Shown here in pieces: positions 25,439 through 33,433 of a stretch of 64,000 nt of DNA; the first letter of the stretch is position 1, and each line of letters opens with the position of its first letter. Location of the stretch: the NCBI RefSeq assembly GCF_006716745.1, contig NZ_VFPP01000001.1:8443386-8507385 (forward strand), given 5' to 3'. The stretch comes from Saccharothrix saharensis. GTDB lineage: Bacteria; Actinomycetota; Actinomycetes; Mycobacteriales; Pseudonocardiaceae. The notes beneath the pieces are model-generated. The model worked only from the letters and a program-made list of their open reading frames with translations. It was not told the DNA's origin and searched no databases. Both the position numbers and the translations under genes were made by a program.

Positions 25439-26044
25439 GTGACGCAGGTTTTCCTCAACTACCGCGTGACCGACCAGCCGTTCGGCGCCGTGCTGCTCGA
25501 TCGCGCCCTGTCCGAGCGCTTCGGCTCGGACACCGTGTTCCTGGCCTCGAAGTCCATTCCGTTGGGTGCGGACTGGGAGGCGCGGATGTTGGAAGCCGTC
25601 GCGCAGTCGGCCGCGCTCCTGGTGGTGATGGGCCCGAACTGGTTGGGCGAGAAGCGCCCGGACGGCAGTCGCCGATTGGACGACTCGGACGACTTCGTCC
25701 GGCGTGAACTGCTGGCGGCGGACGCGCTGGACAAGGTCGTCGTGCCGGTGCGGCTCGACTGCCCACGGGTGGCACCCGCCGATCTCCCGATCGGCTTGTC
25801 GTGGTTGGCCGATCGCCAGGACGTCGAAATCCGGTTCCGAACAGCGCAGGCGGACATCGACAACCTCGCCAATCGGTTGGCCGCGGAGGTGCCGGAACTG
25901 CCCAAGCCGCAGTCGCGTTCCACCGGTGGGAGCACCTTCACGGTCGCCGGTCCCGCGGAGAACGTGTGGCAGACCGAACGGATCGAGGTCGCCAGGGACT
26001 TCATCGCAGGTCCCAGCTACGGGCGTGGCCGGAGGAAGCTGTGA
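25439..26044 (+). CDS. TIR domain protein (predicted NAD-consuming effector)
   Basis: The 201-residue protein opens with a TIR domain: strand VFLNYR (4-9), a BB-loop region around VFLASKSIPLGADW (33-46), strand ALLVVMGPNW (59-68) and DFVRREL (85-91). By alignment with the SARM1 pattern W-V-x-x-E, E90 is the candidate catalytic glutamate, so NADase activity is plausible. The C-terminal 60 residues have no recognised domain. The stop overlaps the GTG of the next gene by four bases, so the two are translationally coupled. The NTPase that follows may control it. Predicted cytosolic. Confidence 0.88.
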   Translation: MTQVFLNYRVTDQPFGAVLLDRALSERFGSDTVFLASKSIPLGADWEARMLEAVAQSAALLVVMGPNWLGEKRPDGSRRLDDSDDFVRRELLAADALDKVVVPVRLDCPRVAPADLPIGLSWLADRQDVEIRFRTAQADIDNLANRLAAEVPELPKPQSRSTGGSTFTVAGPAENVWQTERIEVARDFIAGPSYGRGRRKL

Positions 26045-28155
26045 TCGACGACGTCGAGACACCCGACCCCGCGTCGGAGCAGACCGGCGTCGAGGAATCG
26101 TATCCGCGCGCGGAACAACAGGACGTGCTGCCGACGTCCTGGGAAGAAGCCCTTGCGCAGTTGATGAGCGACGGGAACGAGTTCGACGTCCGGCGAGCGC
26201 TGGTGTCGAAGCTGGGCAGGGGCCGCGTCGACAACATCAACGAGTTCCATGCCGGTATCACGGTCCACGGCGACTTCTTGGTCGGCTCGGCCCGACGCAC
26301 CTACTCGCGCCGAGCGACCGCCGGGCCGGTGAACGCGACGCTGCTGGCAGACCTCGTCAACTACGTGCGACCGGATGGGTTCGAGTCGGGGGTCGACCTC
26401 CTCGAGAACTCGCACCTGGTGATCCTCTCGGGACCAGCGCGGACCGGGAGGTCGTCACGGGCACTGGCGATGCTGGGACACGTCCTCGGCGGTGCCAGGT
26501 ACCCCGAGATCGTGGACCTGCCGGTGAGCGTCCTGGGCAATTCCCGATGGGAGCCGCCTGCCCGCGGGCGCGGGTTCGTCGTGTTCGACCAGCCGACTCG
26601 GGGCGGGCATGCCGCCCATCGGCTCGACGACGGGTGGCTCACCCGCGTGTCCGGTCTTCTGCGCGACCAGAACAGGTTCCTGGTTGTCGTCACCGGACCG
26701 CCGGAAGGAATCCTCGCTTCCGCCGTCCACCGCTTCGAGTACGTGCTGGAAGACCTCGCCCTGCCTGATCCCGTGGAGATCGTGCGGAAGAGGGTGACGA
26801 CCGCGCTGCCGAAGACGAACGGCTCGCTGTTCGACGAGCTGGTAGAGCGGACGCAGCTCGTCGACCTCCTGGCGGAGCGGGACGATCCGCACTTCGCCAC
26901 CCGTGTGGCCCAGGCGGTCGTGGAGTCAGTGCGGACGGGGACGGACCCGCGGGCGGCCGTGGCGCAGTTGCGAAGCCCTCACGAGCAGGCGGCGGAGTGG
27001 CTGAGTGCCCCTCCACCACTGTCGGAGATCGCGCTCGTGGCGGCGACCGCAGTGCTCGAACAGCTCAGCTACCTGTGGGTGGTCGACGCGGCTGTGCAGT
27101 TGTCACGCGCGCTTGGCGGCGGTGCGGGTTCCACCCTCCGCTACTCGCGCAAGCTCGTCGCAGAACGGACGTGGATCAAGCGGGTCACGCATCCCGACGG
27201 ACCTGACACGCTCCGGTTCCGCCACGACGACCTGCGCGAAGCGGTGCTCGCCGGGCTCTGGCTCCAGCTCGACGGTGCCCGCGGCAAGATCGCGGCGTGG
27301 TTGACCCGGCTCGCCGCCCACCCGAACGTGGAAATCCACGCCCGAGCGGCGAACGCGGCGGGAGTGCTCGCGGCTGTGGACTTCGACTACGGCGTCCACC
27401 AACTCCTGCTGCCCTGGGCGACGGACAAGTCCCCGGTGCTCCGGCAGGGCGCGGCGCTTGGCCTCGACGTCGCGGGCGCGATGAGCGGACAAGCGGACGT
27501 CTTCTGGGAGCAGGTGCAGCGGTGGGCCGACGACCTCGGGGCGACCGCCCGGTCCCGCCACCTGGCCGACACCGCCGCCTTGGCGGCGGCGGGGCGACTG
27601 GGCGCCGCCGATCCGGAACGCGCGTTGGATGTCCTGTGCAGCCTCGTGCACAACCGACAGTGGGCGCCGATGACCTCCGTCTCGATCAGTGCTCGCGCGC
27701 TGGTGGAATCGGGCGCGGTGACACCGTTGCTGGAGTCCTTGCTCGACTGGAGCGGTACACCGTCCGATGAGCAGGTCACGGCCAAGGCGTTGACCGTGTT
27801 CACCTACGCGGTACGCCACACCGGCGGTGCGAACGATGTGCTGCCGTCCCTCCTCGTTGGCCCGGAGCACCACTTGGACCTGCTGGCCGAACTCTGGGGC
27901 CGAGCCCTGGACTGCGGACCGGTGCGGGAGATCGCGGAGAACGCCCTGCACGGGTGGCTCGACGCGGCCGACAGCGCTCGTGTCCCACAAGGGTCGGTTC
28001 TCCGCGTCCTGGCGGGTATCGCCGATAGATCAGACGACGACGTCGCGAGGCTCGATGACCTGATCACGACGTGGGCCTTCGACACCTACCCGCCATCACC
28101 GACGGCGGCGCGATTCCACGACCACTTCCTCCGAGCAGAGGGGCAGAGCGCGTGA
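26041..28155 (+). CDS. STAND-like NTPase with C-terminal helical repeats
   Basis: The 704-residue product has a P-loop-like GPARTGRS (131-138), in which the usual Lys is Arg, and a Walker B candidate GFVVFDQP with D183. Sensor-type stretches follow (FLVVVTGPPEG), then a winged-helix-like region and, from about residue 410, a long all-helical part suited to protein recognition. The order fits STAND/AP-ATPase switch proteins. It overlaps TIR by four bases upstream (GTGA) and the SPFH-like gene by four bases downstream. A sensor that releases or assembles TIR is the natural model; this is inference. No DNA-binding motif is seen. Confidence 0.75.
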   Translation: MIDDVETPDPASEQTGVEESYPRAEQQDVLPTSWEEALAQLMSDGNEFDVRRALVSKLGRGRVDNINEFHAGITVHGDFLVGSARRTYSRRATAGPVNATLLADLVNYVRPDGFESGVDLLENSHLVILSGPARTGRSSRALAMLGHVLGGARYPEIVDLPVSVLGNSRWEPPARGRGFVVFDQPTRGGHAAHRLDDGWLTRVSGLLRDQNRFLVVVTGPPEGILASAVHRFEYVLEDLALPDPVEIVRKRVTTALPKTNGSLFDELVERTQLVDLLAERDDPHFATRVAQAVVESVRTGTDPRAAVAQLRSPHEQAAEWLSAPPPLSEIALVAATAVLEQLSYLWVVDAAVQLSRALGGGAGSTLRYSRKLVAERTWIKRVTHPDGPDTLRFRHDDLREAVLAGLWLQLDGARGKIAAWLTRLAAHPNVEIHARAANAAGVLAAVDFDYGVHQLLLPWATDKSPVLRQGAALGLDVAGAMSGQADVFWEQVQRWADDLGATARSRHLADTAALAAAGRLGAADPERALDVLCSLVHNRQWAPMTSVSISARALVESGAVTPLLESLLDWSGTPSDEQVTAKALTVFTYAVRHTGGANDVLPSLLVGPEHHLDLLAELWGRALDCGPVREIAENALHGWLDAADSARVPQGSVLRVLAGIADRSDDDVARLDDLITTWAFDTYPPSPTAARFHDHFLRAEGQSA

Positions 28156-29048
28156 TCCACGAGACCTACGATCCGATCGTCCAGCAGAGGAGCGGCCTCC
28201 CGCTGCTCCTCGTGCCCTTGCGCCCGCAGCGCGGCACCGCCCTGGTTCTGGAACGCCGGGACGGCCGGCTCGACGTCGTCGTGGCCGGGGTTCCGGTGCC
28301 CGGCCGGCGCAGTGGCGGCCACCGGGCGTCCTACCTGGTCGACACGAGTGTGCACGGGCTGACCTTCGCGGTGCCGGCGAGGAGTGCCGACCCGTGGTCG
28401 TTCTCGGTCACCTTCCGGCTGTCGTGTCGAGTCGTCGATCCCACGGTCGTCGTGCGGAGTAGCTGCCGCGACATGGCTGCGGCGGTGTACGAGTCGATGG
28501 CCGGCGTGGCTCGCAACATCACCCCGAAGTTCGGCGTCCTCGCAGCCGACCGGGCGACGATCGAGATCCAGGACGTGTTGCGCGACGCCCGCTCCCCTGA
28601 TGGGCTCGACCTCTCGGTCGTCAGCGTCGACGTCGAGGCCGCGGACGCGCAGGACCTCATGACGACGAGGCGCAACCTGCTGTTGGAGCAGATCAACCGC
28701 GAGGCGCGGCGGGACGTGGCGAAGGGCTCCCGCGACGAGATGCTGGCTCACTTCATGGCCATCAACGGTGGCGATCCGTCGGCCTACCTGCGGCTGGAGC
28801 GCGAAGCGCAGGAGAGGGACGACAAGAACCACCTTGACCTGGTCAAGGTGCTGCTCGAGTCCGGGGGATTGCCCGCGGGCGAGAGTTCCCGCATCAGCAA
28901 GCGGATGCTGGAGCACATGTTGCCGTCGTCGCAGCACCTCCGCAGCGGCCAGTACCGGGGCCGGCTCCCCAAGGCGCCGCCAGGCGTACCCGGCGGGGCG
29001 AGGCCCGTCATCGACGCGACCGGTCAGGCCGAGGCGGAGGGCGACTGA
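28152..29048 (+). CDS. SPFH/band-7-like protein
   Basis: The 298-residue product (GTG at 28152, overlapping the previous stop by four bases) has a central region resembling the stomatin/prohibitin domain: SVTFRLSCRVVDPTVVV, a helix AAAVYESMAGVARNI, then IEIQDVLRDA followed by GLDLSVVSVDVEAADAQDLM and a charged coiled-coil helix (NLLLEQINREARRDV). No N-terminal membrane helix is evident, so it may be a soluble scaffold. Function in the operon is unknown; SPFH scaffolds could organise the effector near the membrane. Its stop shares one base with the start of the next small frame. Confidence 0.65.
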   Translation: MIHETYDPIVQQRSGLPLLLVPLRPQRGTALVLERRDGRLDVVVAGVPVPGRRSGGHRASYLVDTSVHGLTFAVPARSADPWSFSVTFRLSCRVVDPTVVVRSSCRDMAAAVYESMAGVARNITPKFGVLAADRATIEIQDVLRDARSPDGLDLSVVSVDVEAADAQDLMTTRRNLLLEQINREARRDVAKGSRDEMLAHFMAINGGDPSAYLRLEREAQERDDKNHLDLVKVLLESGGLPAGESSRISKRMLEHMLPSSQHLRSGQYRGRLPKAPPGVPGGARPVIDATGQAEAEGD

Positions 29049-29200
29049 TGTCGTCCATCGTGCTCGTGTGCCTCACCTTTCCGCTGCAACCCGGGAGGAA
29101 CCGACGTCGAGTACCGGCGGGACATCGGGCCGCGACGCTGGGCCCGGACCGCGGGCGCGGTGAGTGGCCGCTGCTGCGACCACGTGGCGGTGCCTCGTGA
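29048..29200 (+). CDS. Possible 50-residue protein in the TIR operon
   Basis: An ATG at 29048 shares its first base with the preceding stop, and its TGA overlaps the next GTG by four bases, which continues the exact coupling pattern of the operon. The product begins MSSIVLVCLTFPLQPG and then becomes Arg/Gly-rich with no domain. The coupling argues for a gene; the poor composition after residue 16 argues for a frameshifted remnant of a small partner protein. Confidence 0.35.
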   Translation: MSSIVLVCLTFPLQPGRNRRRVPAGHRAATLGPDRGRGEWPLLRPRGGAS

Positions 29201-29922
29201 CCGGTGCGGTGCCAAGGTGTGATTCCTGCGGCACGACCGCCTTGGCGTCGAGCGGCAGGTGCGTGTTGTGCGGCTACGACAATGGATCCTCGCCCGGCGA
29301 ACCGCTTGTTCCGCAACCGGTCCAGATCACTCTCGGACCTCCGCCGGTGTCCCCTCCGCCACTCGCGCCGCCGCCTTCGGCATCGGCTGGTGGCACCGGT
29401 CAGGCGTCCGCGCCGCAGAGCACGAGTCGACCATCACGGGCTCGTCCGATGGCCCACGTCGTGCGGAGGACGTGGGGGTGGTGGCGCACCCTGATCCGCA
29501 AGCGGAAGGTCCCGAAGTGGGCGAAGAGTGCCATCGGCGTCGCCGTCGTGCTGGTCGTCAGCACGCAGCTGGACGTCGGGAAGCTCCCGATGCCCTCGGC
29601 CAAGCAGCGCGTCGACTGCCCCGGCGAGGTCCGCGGGTACCTGGCGGCAGGATCGGACGCGGAGCTCGTCGCGGCTTACCGGACCGCATCGTTCGACGTG
29701 GTGATCTGTCGGGACGGCAGCGGAACACTGCGCTACGACGGGCGCAAGAGGAACCGCCCCGTCACGCCGGACACCCACATCGTGCTGCCCGCAGAGGAGA
29801 GCATTTCCGGTTACGTCGCGCGCAATGGGTCGACTGTGTATCGCGTGACCGCGTCCCGGTTGACCGTGACGAGGCCGGGTGAGGTGCTCGTGGACGAGAG
29901 CGCGACGCCGTACTCACCGTGA
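29197..29922 (+). CDS. Zinc-ribbon membrane protein
   Basis: From the GTG at 29197 the 241-residue product has a zinc ribbon at the N-terminus (C8-x2-C11, C22-x2-C25), a Pro/Ser-rich linker (about 35-85), a basic stretch WRTLIRKRKVPKWAKS and one membrane helix (about 109-125). The outside part of about 115 residues is soluble with two cysteines. It may act as a membrane anchor or sensor for the TIR-STAND pair; nothing shows this directly. The 3' end overlaps the convergent gene by 112 bases. Confidence 0.65.
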   Translation: MTGAVPRCDSCGTTALASSGRCVLCGYDNGSSPGEPLVPQPVQITLGPPPVSPPPLAPPPSASAGGTGQASAPQSTSRPSRARPMAHVVRRTWGWWRTLIRKRKVPKWAKSAIGVAVVLVVSTQLDVGKLPMPSAKQRVDCPGEVRGYLAAGSDAELVAAYRTASFDVVICRDGSGTLRYDGRKRNRPVTPDTHIVLPAEESISGYVARNGSTVYRVTASRLTVTRPGEVLVDESATPYSP

Positions 29923-30869
29923 ACGGGCACCTGCCAGCGAATACCGGAGGCCAGCCCTGGCGTAGGATGAGCGAACTCGACGTGCACCTCGGAAGCGTCG
30001 TTCATGTCGACGGCAACACCTCCCGCAGCCGGGTCGTCGACGTCCTGGTGGTGCACGTCGATGATGCTGGTCAGACCGCGGGGTACGGCGTCGTGCGGGA
30101 ACCGCACCCGGATTTCGACCCTGGTGCACGTGTGCGGGGGGACGTACACGAAGTGCGCTGCCGGCGCATACCGCGCGGGCAGTCGAACCAGCATCGCATA
30201 CTCGTGCGCCTCGCCCGCGTGCAGGATCCGCGGCAGCTTCAGCGCCAGTCCCAGCCGCGAAGAGGATTCGGGCCCGACGATGCGCAGTGATCCGCCGTGG
30301 AAGACCTCGAAGGAGGCGTGCCTTGCCAAATCGCCCGACGACAGGCCCGCGACGTGGAGGGAAAGGGGAATTTCGGAGACGTCTTCGGCCGTGACGATCC
30401 GCCGCACCTCCAGCAGTTCGGCACGCGATCGGTCCAGGGCCAGTGTCATGGCCAGGTGGTCGGTCCACAAGGTGCTGCGCACACCAGGTACCCCGGTGTC
30501 GAGCAGCACTTGGGCGAGGATCTCCGTGCTGCGGTCGGCCCACCGCCGGGCAGTCCTCTCACCGACACCGCTTTCCTTGCCGTACTGCTCCACGCGGTGA
30601 CGGTATAGGACGTTCTCCGCGGAGAGGTTGAACGCCGCGGTGAGAATGCCTCGTTCGTGCGTGAGGAGGCGGACCAGAGCCTTTTCCAAGGCTCCCGTGA
30701 CCTTCCACCGCACTGTTGTGGTGCTGTCCGCGTCCGTGACCGCGAACACCCGCTTCGCCGTACTGCCCATTCGTGCCGGCAACCGCGCGTCATGGATACC
30801 GAGCCCTCTTCGCATGGCGCGTAATTCTATGGCCAACATCCGGGTGATGAGGACCGAGTGGTCGATCAC
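29811..30869 (-). CDS. Uncharacterised protein with possible N-terminal HTH
   Basis: Up to 352 residues. The N-terminal half is helical, with RRGLGIHDARLPARMG and GKESGVGERTARRWADRSTEI, the latter resembling a helix-turn-helix. The C-terminal half is beta-rich (SFEVFHGGSLRIVG, AEHEYAML-type strands, RVEIRVRFP). I do not recognise the family. Start could be the GTG at 30869 (AGAGG seven bases upstream), or ATG at 30839 or 30815. It converges with and overlaps the zinc-ribbon gene by 112 bases, so the two mRNAs are complementary at their 3' ends. A regulatory role for the operon is possible but unproven. Confidence 0.62.
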   Translation of the reverse strand: MIDHSVLITRMLAIELRAMRRGLGIHDARLPARMGSTAKRVFAVTDADSTTTVRWKVTGALEKALVRLLTHERGILTAAFNLSAENVLYRHRVEQYGKESGVGERTARRWADRSTEILAQVLLDTGVPGVRSTLWTDHLAMTLALDRSRAELLEVRRIVTAEDVSEIPLSLHVAGLSSGDLARHASFEVFHGGSLRIVGPESSSRLGLALKLPRILHAGEAHEYAMLVRLPARYAPAAHFVYVPPHTCTRVEIRVRFPHDAVPRGLTSIIDVHHQDVDDPAAGGVAVDMNDASEVHVEFAHPTPGLASGIRWQVPVHGEYGVALSSTSTSPGLVTVNRDAVTRYTVDPLRAT

Positions 30870-31481
30870 CGCCGGCCTCTGGTCGAGGATGACATGGCTC
30901 GAGTGTTGTAGCCGGGTCGACGCGATGTCCAGCGGCCGATCGGGTGCTCGATGCGGTCCGAAGTGTCAATACTACGGGCTCGGGTGTACGGATGGGAAGG
31001 GTTGCGCCGATCGTGACCTGGAATACCGCGTCGGCCTCAACAGGAGTGCGACGATCAGTTTGAACGGAATAAGGTGGTCAGTCGGTAGTCACTCAGGTGA
31101 GTGGTGTCTACGCAGCGGCGAGTGTGCATGACGAAATGTTTTGCTCATAGACGTTCCCGCGCCGTCAGAGGGACTCCGAAGCACCTTGGCGGCGCCGCCG
31201 GTGCCTGCGGGGCAAGGTCGACCCGCTCGGCGTGCTGCCTCGGCCACCTGGACGTATTCGTTCGGCGTGCAGCACGAGAGGCGCCGGTGCCGGCGACCGC
31301 GCGGTCCAGTCGTCGTCCAGCCGCCGTCCAGTCGCGGTCGGGAGGGTGGAGAGGTCGGCGGCCGGTGGCGGCCGTTGACCAACCGGACGGGCGAAACGCG
31401 CGCGCCCGCGGCTCGTCGCGGTCGGCCCGGAGCACCGCCCGAACCGACCGCGACGGGATCCGCTTGCGTCGGACCGTCTAC
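30870..31481. other. Intergenic region
   Basis: About 610 bases between the unknown gene's start and the next methyltransferase stop. The left part (30870-31110) is less GC-rich and probably holds the promoter. The right part has only Arg/Ala-rich shadow frames. A small dyad CACTC-AGGT-GAGTG lies near 31090. No gene, RNA or terminator is identified. Confidence 0.35.
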
Positions 31482-32237
31482 TCAGGACGTTCGACGTGCG
31501 ACCAGGAGGAGTCGCCCACCCCCGACCGCGAAGGGTTCGCCGTCCGTCCCGCCGAACAGGCCGACGTCGGCGAAACCGTGGTCGGACAGCAGTTCCACGA
31601 TCTGCGCCACCGTGTACACGTGGTGGATCGCGGTCACGTCGAGCTCCTCGTCACCCCGGGTGAACCGGTACCGGCTGAACATCCGGCTCCCGGCGACGTC
31701 GTACTCGCCGGTCGCGTGCACGGTGATGTCGCCGGTCCGCATCGTGCGCGGTTCGGCCCGGTAGCCGGGCAGGATCGACTCGGCGGCCGAGGCGAAGTCG
31801 ACGACCAGACCGCCGCCGGGCCGCACGGCGGCACCCAGCGCGGCGGCGAACTCCCGCAGGCCGTCGAGCTCCAGGTAGCCGAAGCTGTTGCCGAGGCACA
31901 CCGCGGCGTCGAACCCGCCCTCGCGCGGGATCGCCCGCATGTCGGCGCGGACGAAGTCGACGTCGAGGCCGGCGGCCGCGCGTCGGGCGTGCCCGATCGC
32001 CTCGGCGGACAGGTCCACGCCGGTCACGCGGTGCCCGCGCCGGGCCAGTTCCAGGCTGTGCCGCCCGCTGCCGCACGGCACGTCCAGGACCAGGGAGCGC
32101 GGCGCGAGACCGAGGTGTCGCTCGACGAAGTCGATCTCGTCGACGGTGACCTCCGGCGGCACGGCGCGCCGCCAGAACTCGTTGGGCAGTTCGGTGAAGA
32201 AGTCCTCGTACCAGGTGGAGGAAGGAATTCCGGACAT
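31482..32237 (-). CDS. Class I SAM-dependent methyltransferase
   Basis: The 251-residue protein has motif I LVLDVPCGSGRHSLELARRG, motif post-I VTGVDLS, an acidic VRADMRAIP region, motif II FDAAVCLGNSFGYL and motif III GGGLVVDF. The ATG at 32237 has AAGGAG six bases upstream. It resembles methyltransferase domain 25 proteins of unknown substrate. Downstream of GlxA on the same strand with 183 bases between, so probably separately transcribed. Confidence 0.88.
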   Translation of the reverse strand: MSGIPSSTWYEDFFTELPNEFWRRAVPPEVTVDEIDFVERHLGLAPRSLVLDVPCGSGRHSLELARRGHRVTGVDLSAEAIGHARRAAAGLDVDFVRADMRAIPREGGFDAAVCLGNSFGYLELDGLREFAAALGAAVRPGGGLVVDFASAAESILPGYRAEPRTMRTGDITVHATGEYDVAGSRMFSRYRFTRGDEELDVTAIHHVYTVAQIVELLSDHGFADVGLFGGTDGEPFAVGGGRLLLVARRTS

Positions 32238-32420
32238 GGGAAAGCTCCTTGCGGTGCATCGGCTCGTCAGGGCGATGTCACCGGGCGGCACCGGTCCGTC
32301 ACACGGCCTCGGTGCGGTGGCCCGGTGTGAGGTCCCGGGCAACCATGGCTTCCTCCACAGTCGGCGTTCGCCGCCGACGCTAGCAGTGCGAGGCCCGATC
32401 GCGGAACGGATTTCGCGGTG

Positions 32421-33362
32421 TCACAGGCGGAACGTCGCCCGGTACGCCGTGGGGGTGACGCCGAGGGCGCGGTGGAAGTGGCGGCGCAGCGTGGCGGCGG
32501 TGCCCATGCCGGAGCTGACGGCGACCCGGTCGATCGGGGCGTCCGTGCGCTCGAGGAGCTCCCGGGCCCGGGCGATGCGCTGGTGGTGCAGCCAGTCCAG
32601 CGGCCCGAGCTGGAGTTCCGCCCGCATCCGGCGGGCGAGTTGGCGGGTGCTGAGGTTGGCCCGGCCGGCGAGGTCGCGCACGGTCAGGGGCTGGTCGAGG
32701 CGGGCGCGGGCCCACTCCAGGGCGGGCGCGAGCCCGTCCGGGTTCCGCGGGGTCGCGGGTGGGGTGATGAACTGCGCCTGACCGCCGCTGCGGTGGGCGG
32801 GCACGACGAGCCGTCGCGCGATCCCGTTGGCGGCGGCGGCGCCGAGGTCGCGGCGCACCAGGTGCAGGCACAGGTCGAGCGCGGCGGTCTTGCCGGCCGA
32901 GGTGAGCACGTCGCCCTCGTCGACGTAGAGCACGTCGGGCCGGACGTCGACCTGCGGGTAGCGGCGGGCGAGGTCGTCGGCGTGCATCCAGTGCGTCGTG
33001 GCGACCCGGCCGTCGAGCACCCCGGCCGCCGCCAGGACGAACGCGCCGGTGCACAGGGAGGCGATGCGCGCGCCGCGGTCGTGGGCCGCGCGCAGCGCGT
33101 CGAGCAGCGTCGGATCGGGGTTGTCGGCCAGGTCGTCGCACGAGGGCACGAGGACGGTGTCGGCCCGGGCGATCCCGTCGTACGACGTGGTGGTCAGGTG
33201 CGGCAGCCAGGGGTGCGCGGCACCGTCGGCGGTGCAGACCACGAGGTCGTACCAGGTGGCGGTGGGCGACAGCTCGGAGCGGTCGACGCCGAAGACCTCG
33301 GCGGCGATGGCGATCTCGTAGAGCATCGCGGAGCCATGCAGGACGAGCGCGGTCCTGAGCAT
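32421..33362 (-). CDS. GlxA-like transcriptional regulator (DJ-1/PfpI plus AraC HTH)
   Basis: The 313-residue protein has an N-terminal DJ-1/PfpI-like domain (residues 1-190) with the nucleophile-elbow cysteine C104 in ASLCTGAFVLAAAG, and a C-terminal AraC-type double helix-turn-helix (about 210-313; LTVRDLAGRANLSTRQLARRMRAE and IDRVAVSSGMGTAATLRRHFHRALGVTPTAYR). This is the standard GlxA layout. It is divergent from the reductase at 33434, with 71 bases between starts, and probably regulates it. Confidence 0.92.
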   Translation of the reverse strand: MLRTALVLHGSAMLYEIAIAAEVFGVDRSELSPTATWYDLVVCTADGAAHPWLPHLTTTSYDGIARADTVLVPSCDDLADNPDPTLLDALRAAHDRGARIASLCTGAFVLAAAGVLDGRVATTHWMHADDLARRYPQVDVRPDVLYVDEGDVLTSAGKTAALDLCLHLVRRDLGAAAANGIARRLVVPAHRSGGQAQFITPPATPRNPDGLAPALEWARARLDQPLTVRDLAGRANLSTRQLARRMRAELQLGPLDWLHHQRIARARELLERTDAPIDRVAVSSGMGTAATLRRHFHRALGVTPTAYRATFRL

Positions 33363-33433
33363 GTCTCATATCGTACGGCCGGCGTCGTTTCGGACACTCG
33401 TCGCGGACCGGCGTCGCGCACGACGATGATCAC

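Noticed and set aside
30976..31110. Possible regulatory RNA in the less GC-rich stretch near 31 kb
   Set aside because: Only a short dyad is visible and nothing resembles a known RNA class or a terminator.
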